Assembly: GCA_030848705.1 (NCBI GenBank)
Contig: CM061242.1
Location: 126,366,757 to 126,430,756 of the forward strand
DNA: 64,000 nucleotides
Source of the DNA: Heracleum sosnowskyi
Lineage: Eukaryota > Streptophyta > Magnoliopsida > Apiales > Apiaceae
Direction of reading: 5' to 3'
The translations under genes and the position numbers were made by a program. This document shows positions 59,801-64,000 of the stretch, one piece after another (the first letter of the stretch is position 1; each line of letters starts with the position of its first letter). The notes under the pieces were generated by a model, which saw only the letters and a program-made list of their open reading frames with translations, was not told where the DNA came from and ran no database searches.

Positions 59801-60076
59801 TTAAAGGACTGTGGCTTTGCATTAGACAAAATTCCCATATTTTGTGATAATACAAGTGCCATAGCAATCTCCAACAACCCTGTGCAGCACTCGAGAACGA
59901 AGCACATTGACATCAGGTATCATTTTATCAGAGAGCATGTCATGAATGGAACTGTGGAGTTACATTTTGTACCCACAGAAGAACAGACTACAGATATATT
60001 CACTAAATCTGTTGATGAATCCACATTTATCAAGTTAGTTGGTAAATTGGGTATGTTAAACAGTCTTAGTGATTAA
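56840..60076 (+). CDS. Pol of E4: protease, integrase, RT, RNase H
   Basis: Open through to TAA 60074-60076. Protease DSGCSRHMTGD near 56877; pre-integrase zinc region (LWHKKMSHLNF); integrase D-D-E (HMDLFGP, RSDNGTEF, GVVERKN); a Gly/Asn-rich linker with a GGGGGAG tract (58340-58346); RT with YVDD at 59126-59137; RNase H (DSDYAG, STAEAEY, CDNTSA). The ending reads TDIFTKSVDE instead of the usual ADIFTKPLDE, a mild deviation. No convincing own AUG, so expressed through Gag-Pol. Enzymes act in the virus-like particle to copy and integrate the element. Looks intact. Confidence 0.94.
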   Translation, partial: GVKQVNRVMWILDSGCSRHMTGDRALLSDVIVKAGPVVTFGDNSKGITKGYGCLKYGNVIIEDVSFVEGLTFNLLSISQFCDRGYAVSFEREKCQITHKKNGKPALQGVRKGDLFIADLNSGFKDEVNCFYAKASSDDSWLWHKKMSHLNFKTMNSLVKRELVRGLPQMEFTQEGLCEACQKGKSKKASHKGTDTSSITEPLQLLHMDLFGPVNVMSMSKKQYALVIVDDYSKYTWVLFLHSKDETPFLVISHVKMIELDSRFPVRAIRSDNGTEFKNAILNDFCADKGITRQYSAPRTPQQNGVVERKNRTLIEAARTMLSESKLPTYFWAEAANTACYTQNRTLINKDLMKTPYEIMNNKKPTVKYFHVFGAKCFVLLDDNVKRGKFDAKAQEAIFVGYSRRSYRVYVVGSHTVKESVNVTFDDTKFPNIQKEDSSEELKFDNLPDSESDDDAPPEVIAGNDNNNDDINPGDGGGNIGNNGDTTNTGEESSRQTSNNSGGANEGSTSHSQHQSEFQGESSRSNLPRQTVWNRAHPFELIIGDPDVGVKTRRASQNECLFSAFLSKMEPKKTEEALTDPDWVIAMQDELNQFEQQQVWKLVPRPKNKKVVGTRWVYRNKLDEDGIVTRNKARLVAQGYSQAEGIDYDETYAPVARLEAIRMFLAFAAYSNFKVYQMDVKSAFLNGELDEEVYVEQPPGFENQELLDFVYFLFKAIYGLKQAPRKWYDTLSGFLLENGFVRGIIDKTLFSKKHKNDMILVQVYVDDIIFGSTNDNLCKRFAELMQSKFEMSMMGELKFFLGLQVSQRSNGIFICQSKYLKELLKKYHMEDSASARTPSSTAIKLGASDKSIKVDVTSYRGMIGSLLYLTTSRPDIMYATCLCARFQADPRDVHLVAVKRILRYLKGTPNLGIWYPKDSGFNLVGYTDSDYAGSVVDRKSTSGSCQFLGGRLISWYSKKQQTVSNSTAEAEYIAAGSCCAQILWIRNQLKDCGFALDKIPIFCDNTSAIAISNNPVQHSRTKHIDIRYHFIREHVMNGTVELHFVPTEEQTTDIFTKSVDESTFIKLVGKLGMLNSLSD

Positions 60077-61328
60077 CAATATATCTGTCAGGTTTGTTAT
60101 TTCAAAATTCATTTTCTCTTGTCATTTAACTAATATCTGCTGCTAATTCTCTGTTAATATTACTTGCTTGTGTATTTAAATAACTCTGAATAATTTATTT
60201 TCTTTAAAAATATTTTTCTCATATTTTTTTTAAGTGGAGAAATGTATTTTTATTGAAAATATATTTATTTAGAATTATTTAGATATTTTTCAGATTGTAA
60301 ATATTGTTGTTTGAATTTTTCTGCAAGTTTATATTAATTTTATGCATTTCTAATATTCTGCATATTTTTCTAGGATTTATGGAATTTTCTGTGAATTTTT
60401 CTAGAATTTTATATATTTTTCTTGCATTTTTCTTAGTTGTTCAGCATTTTCTTTTTAATATTCGGATTTTATTCTGAATTTTTTGGTAAGTCTTCCCAGT
60501 TTTACACTAGGAAGACTACCGGGAAAACAATGTAAATTTTCTTTTTGTTTTTTGTTTTTTCCTTTTTATTTTAAGTCTTTTTCGAAGTCTTCCCAGTTTT
60601 TGAACTAGGAAGACTATCGGGAAGACTTAAGTTTATTAGTTTATTTTTTTCTGTTCTGTTTTTCTTTTATTAATTATTTAGAAGACAATCCGGTTTGTAC
60701 TAGGAAGACTACCGGGAAGACTATTCTAAGTCTTCCCGATTGTCTTCCCAAGTCTTTTTCCTTAAAAAACGTTTGGATAGTCTTCTAAATTCAGTTTTAT
60801 TTGTTTATTTCTTATATATATAGATACACCAGTACATACGCATTTTCTTATTATTGCCTTAGCAGTTTTTCAGCTTTTCAAAACCCCCCTTTCGAATTCT
60901 CAATTTGTTTTGCAGAATCACTGATCTTCAAGCAACATTGCTCAAGTGTTTACTTAGCAAATCATTTCTATTCTCTCAAAATCAAACCTTTTTGAGTCGA
61001 AGTGCTGTCAAAAATTCTGTTTTTCTTTCATTCCATTCGACTTGATTGTTTGTGATTTGTTAAGTGATTTTTACTTGTGTTTTTCTGATCAAAGTGGTTC
61101 TGTGATTTGAAAACTGTTCTTGGTACTGTGTGTGTTCTTGAGAATCTTTTGCCCAGTCATTTCTGTTTTTCAAAAAGTTTAAGTTCGACTTGTTAGGATC
61201 TAAAAGTTCAAATTCATTAATTTTAATAAAATTTAATTTTGTGGATTTTTGTAATTTTAATTAATTCTAAAAATCCCTAAAATTTTATATTTATTTAAAT
61301 TAATTAAAATTTTTTTGTTTTATTTAAA
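60077..61328 (+). promoter_or_regulatory. Pol-env spacer of E4 with private-motif cluster and TATA box
   Basis: AT-rich non-coding DNA. From 60485 to 60790 it holds repeated AGTCTTCCCAGTTTT / CTAGGAAGACTACCGGGAAG motifs, the same as in the E4 LTR, in both orientations. A TATATATATA box follows at 60813-60822, then a roughly 500-bp leader to ATG 61329. Parallel to E1, C and E3. Confidence 0.58.
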
Positions 61329-64000
61329 ATGGATCCTAATAATTTTGAATTAGTTTTAAATAATTTTGTTGGGTATTTTGATCCGGCTAGGTGTAAGGTG
61401 GAACGTTTCAGACCGTGGATTCAATTTTTAAATAGCAATACTTGTGTTAGTTATGCTATTTGTGCCAATGCACTTCTGAAAATTGATCCATTAAGGATGT
61501 TGTGTTCAAGTGCTGTTATTGCTGACAATTCAAAATCTTTTACTTTCAATATTCTCAATCAGCAATATACAGTTACTTTTGATTTATTTTGTGATGTGTT
61601 GCATTTTCCAAAGGACAGGTTTGATCCATTACCCACTGATGATGAGTTAACACAGTTCTTTGTGAATATTCATTATCAGGGTCCCTTTCAAATGGTAAAA
61701 TTGTCAAAAACTTTTGTTGTAAGGGAATGGGATCTGTTCTTTGATACTATAGCTAGGGTATTTGGTAACTGCACAAAAACAAACTTTCATTGCATTACCA
61801 GTCTTAATCAATACATTGCCTATGCTATAGTATTTGGTCGTAGATTGAACTTTGCTGAGATTCTGTGGAACCTTTTGCTCAACAGGCTTGCTCACTCTAG
61901 GAGAGATTCTGATAATGGTGTGAAAGTAAGGTGTTGGTACCCTCGCTTTCTAACTCTTATCATTAATCATCTTCTCACTGCTGAGCAGGTAGAACTGTTT
62001 CGAGAAGCTAGATTTGAAACCTCTCCAACCACAGACACCAAATTCTACACTAGACTTGATGTCTCATCCAAATTTACCACCATACCTGTTCTTGTTTCAC
62101 CATTCATGAGACAATTCATTAATCTTCCTATCTTTGGTGAACAAGTTCCCGAACCACATCCAGTACCACTGCAGGTAGTTATTCCTAACCTTGGTTCTTC
62201 TTCTGGTACTTCAATTGAAACCCAAGTGGTTGTTAGGGCTGACCCAGAGATTGTAGATCCACAGTCTCTGACCCAGGTCATAGAGCCAAACAGAGAGTCA
62301 AACACTCCTGAAACACAATCTGAGCCTAATGTACAAACCAGTTCAAGAAATGTTAGTGATATAGCTGAAATGAGTGTTCCCACAGCTCTGTCTCCACCCT
62401 TAAAGAAAAGAAAAACCTATAAGGAGACAACTGTTAGCCCATCTGTATCCTCTCAAAAGGATATGGACATTGATATGGCCACTACACAGTCTCTGGAGAC
62501 ATCCTCTCAACAGGGTGGATCTATTGAAATTCGCCATCGGGCCATGGCATCTTGTACTGAGTCAAGCACACTCCCATTACTCGCAATGGGAGAAGATATC
62601 CATTTAGATGACACTCAGGACACCATGTCAGGAGAGCACTTTACTTTTGACTTTGAAACAGTGCCTACCATAGTTACGGTAGAAGTGCCTTCACAGGCAT
62701 CTGAGGGAAAATCTGATTCTTCGCCAACTCAAATAGAATCATTTTCTCCCCTCCCAGAGGGAACATCTCTGGCTCCCCTAAGGGATTTTCCACTCGCAGT
62801 TTTTACTGGAGAAAGTGGAAGGCAACCTAATGAATCCAACACTGAAGCAATTCAGTTTCAAATTCAATCTGATTTGGAATTCATTGGGGATTGGGATTCG
62901 CGAACTCCCATTGCACCACCACTGACCTCTCTTGAAGGGGCTAGGGTGATTTTTACTGCAGGTACATCCACTGAGAATCTAGACAGACAGTTAGTGGTGA
63001 GAGATATGAGTCAAACACCGAGTGAAACACAAGCACGTGAGTTGAGTGAAACACCACTGAGAGCAATTGAAGTGAGTGCACACACTGACACAAACACTGC
63101 TTTGTTAAAACAGCTAGCTGATCTACAGAAGAAGTTGCAAGAGACCCAGGCTGAAAACACAATTCTAAAAGCACAAGTGGTTGCACAATCTGCCACCTCT
63201 GTATCAAATCAGCTGGGTACTGTGAAAGATGACCTACAAGGATTGAAGAATAATCTCCTCCCGAAGCTGAATTCAATCCAACAATCTCAAGTACTAGTGG
63301 CTTCAGACATCTCTGATCTTGCAATGTCAAATGCTCAAATATCAGAGAGTGTCAGGGAGATAGCTGCCATTTCTACCAAGGTGGACTTTATTCTGCAAAC
63401 AGCTGATGAAAATCAAAAGTTTAATGAAGAAAGGATTTTCAAGATAGAAGGAGGAATGGAGCATCTGAATGAAGGTATGAAGCACTTGTATAATATGATC
63501 AAGAATTCACATCAACCTACTGAAGAGCAAAGAATTTTCTTTGAGGGAGATGATGAGGATGAGGATGATGCTGATGAAAGAGGAGATAGAGGAGAGATAA
63601 GGAGAACATCTGAGGTGAATCCTAGGGCTTCCACAGCTCGAACTGTAGAGGATTCCTCAACTAAGGGGGAGAATGTGGAGAAACAAAGAGGAGGAGAAGC
63701 TGGAGGTTCTGGTTCTGTAAAGGACAAAGGAAAGCAGAGGTTAACTTTTTCTGATGCTGACTACTATCAAGGTGAACAGGGAGATTTTGACAATATTGAA
63801 TCTGAAGAAAACCCTGAAGATATCTTTGGTGAAGTGGAGGTTGAAGGAGAGGCTGACTATGCTGACTGGGAAGATGAACCTGAAGTGGATCCTGCCTTTG
63901 AAGCTGAGCTGTTAAGACAGAAAGCTGATCTAAAGAGAAGAGAGGAGGAGAATGCTAAAGTTTCTGACATCATTTCAAAGCATCTAGTTATCCAAAAAGC
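61329..64000 (+). CDS. Env-like protein of E4, N-terminal 890 aa, continues past window
   Basis: ATG 61329 (MDPNNFELVLNNF) opens a frame that stays open to the window end. Residues 1-225 are the conserved env-like domain: RPWIQFLNSN, VLHFPKDRF, REWDLFFDTI (Trp at residue 134), NFAEILWNLL and WYPRFLTLII (Trp at 203). Then a Ser/Thr/Pro/Glu-rich middle, a coiled coil (63070-63500), an acidic run, EDSSTKGE over CTAAGGGGGAG (63661-63671), and AELLRQKADLKRREEE, which matches D after its stop codon. No signal peptide or membrane helix visible, so an envelope role is doubtful; function unknown. The D copy (6927-9065) predicts the remaining C-terminal domain. Confidence 0.87.
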   Translation, partial: MDPNNFELVLNNFVGYFDPARCKVERFRPWIQFLNSNTCVSYAICANALLKIDPLRMLCSSAVIADNSKSFTFNILNQQYTVTFDLFCDVLHFPKDRFDPLPTDDELTQFFVNIHYQGPFQMVKLSKTFVVREWDLFFDTIARVFGNCTKTNFHCITSLNQYIAYAIVFGRRLNFAEILWNLLLNRLAHSRRDSDNGVKVRCWYPRFLTLIINHLLTAEQVELFREARFETSPTTDTKFYTRLDVSSKFTTIPVLVSPFMRQFINLPIFGEQVPEPHPVPLQVVIPNLGSSSGTSIETQVVVRADPEIVDPQSLTQVIEPNRESNTPETQSEPNVQTSSRNVSDIAEMSVPTALSPPLKKRKTYKETTVSPSVSSQKDMDIDMATTQSLETSSQQGGSIEIRHRAMASCTESSTLPLLAMGEDIHLDDTQDTMSGEHFTFDFETVPTIVTVEVPSQASEGKSDSSPTQIESFSPLPEGTSLAPLRDFPLAVFTGESGRQPNESNTEAIQFQIQSDLEFIGDWDSRTPIAPPLTSLEGARVIFTAGTSTENLDRQLVVRDMSQTPSETQARELSETPLRAIEVSAHTDTNTALLKQLADLQKKLQETQAENTILKAQVVAQSATSVSNQLGTVKDDLQGLKNNLLPKLNSIQQSQVLVASDISDLAMSNAQISESVREIAAISTKVDFILQTADENQKFNEERIFKIEGGMEHLNEGMKHLYNMIKNSHQPTEEQRIFFEGDDEDEDDADERGDRGEIRRTSEVNPRASTARTVEDSSTKGENVEKQRGGEAGGSGSVKDKGKQRLTFSDADYYQGEQGDFDNIESEENPEDIFGEVEVEGEADYADWEDEPEVDPAFEAELLRQKADLKRREEENAKVSDIISKHLVIQK

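Larger units (their letters stand above)
53172..64000 (+). mobile_element. Element E4, Sirevirus-type Ty1/copia retrotransposon, 5' part
   Basis: 5' LTR, primer-binding site, gag, pol, spacer and the first 2.67 kb of the env-like ORF; the rest lies beyond the window. All reading frames seen are unbroken. It is a close relative of D. Inserted after ATTTT (53167-53171, expected duplication) upstream of nsLTP C. Confidence 0.95.

Overview
The window is nuclear DNA of a flowering plant, most likely a eudicot. It is AT-rich and almost entirely made of Ty1/copia LTR retrotransposons of the Sirevirus (SIRE/Maximus) type: pol order protease-integrase-RT-RNase H, primer-binding sites matching initiator Met-tRNA (TGGTATCAGAGC), GGGGGAG polypurine tracts, and a long extra 'env-like' ORF downstream of pol. 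The only host genes I can support are three tandem type-2 non-specific lipid transfer protein (nsLTP2) genes on the minus strand between 43.6 and 53.2 kb. The species cannot be named from the sequence.

Nesting, oldest to youngest. Element C is a decayed host copy (25130-26867 and 39271-43604; its left part is off-window). Element D inserted into the gag of C (visible at 6927-9789 and 24261-25129). Element E1 inserted into the env-like ORF of D (1-6926, left part off-window). Element E2 inserted into the 3' LTR of D (9790-24255, complete, 5-bp TSD ATTCT). Element E3 inserted into the pol of C (26868-39270, complete, TSD GTTGG). To the right, C ends abruptly against the nsLTP repeat units (43605-53171). 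These contain E5 (47660-51246, minus strand), a truncated relative of E3. Element E4 (53172 to beyond 64000, plus strand) starts 417 bp upstream of the third nsLTP gene. A probable solo LTR (41813-42759) interrupts the env-like ORF of C.

Two observations stand out. (1) In E2, E4 and C the end of gag and the start of pol lie in three different frame relationships. Each has a GT-AG pair, from AG|GTA after the first zinc knuckle to GCAG|GG just after the gag stop. Removing the segment (1329, 1001 and 1207 nt) joins gag to pol at phase 0 every time. E3 lacks precisely this segment and is one continuous gag-pol ORF. This suggests an alternatively spliced gag intron whose retention gives a long Gag (coiled coil plus extra Cys motifs) and whose removal gives Gag-Pol. 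(2) Each family carries its own short, partly palindromic motif amplified in its LTR and again in the pol-to-env spacer, usually just upstream of a TATA box. In two families it also appears in homologous coding linkers. This looks like a family-private cis-element serving both the LTR promoter and an internal env-like promoter.

The nsLTP array shows tandem duplication, likely loss of a further copy through a deletion sealed with templated filler DNA, a Cys-to-Phe change in one copy, and retroelement insertion in the upstream region of that same copy.
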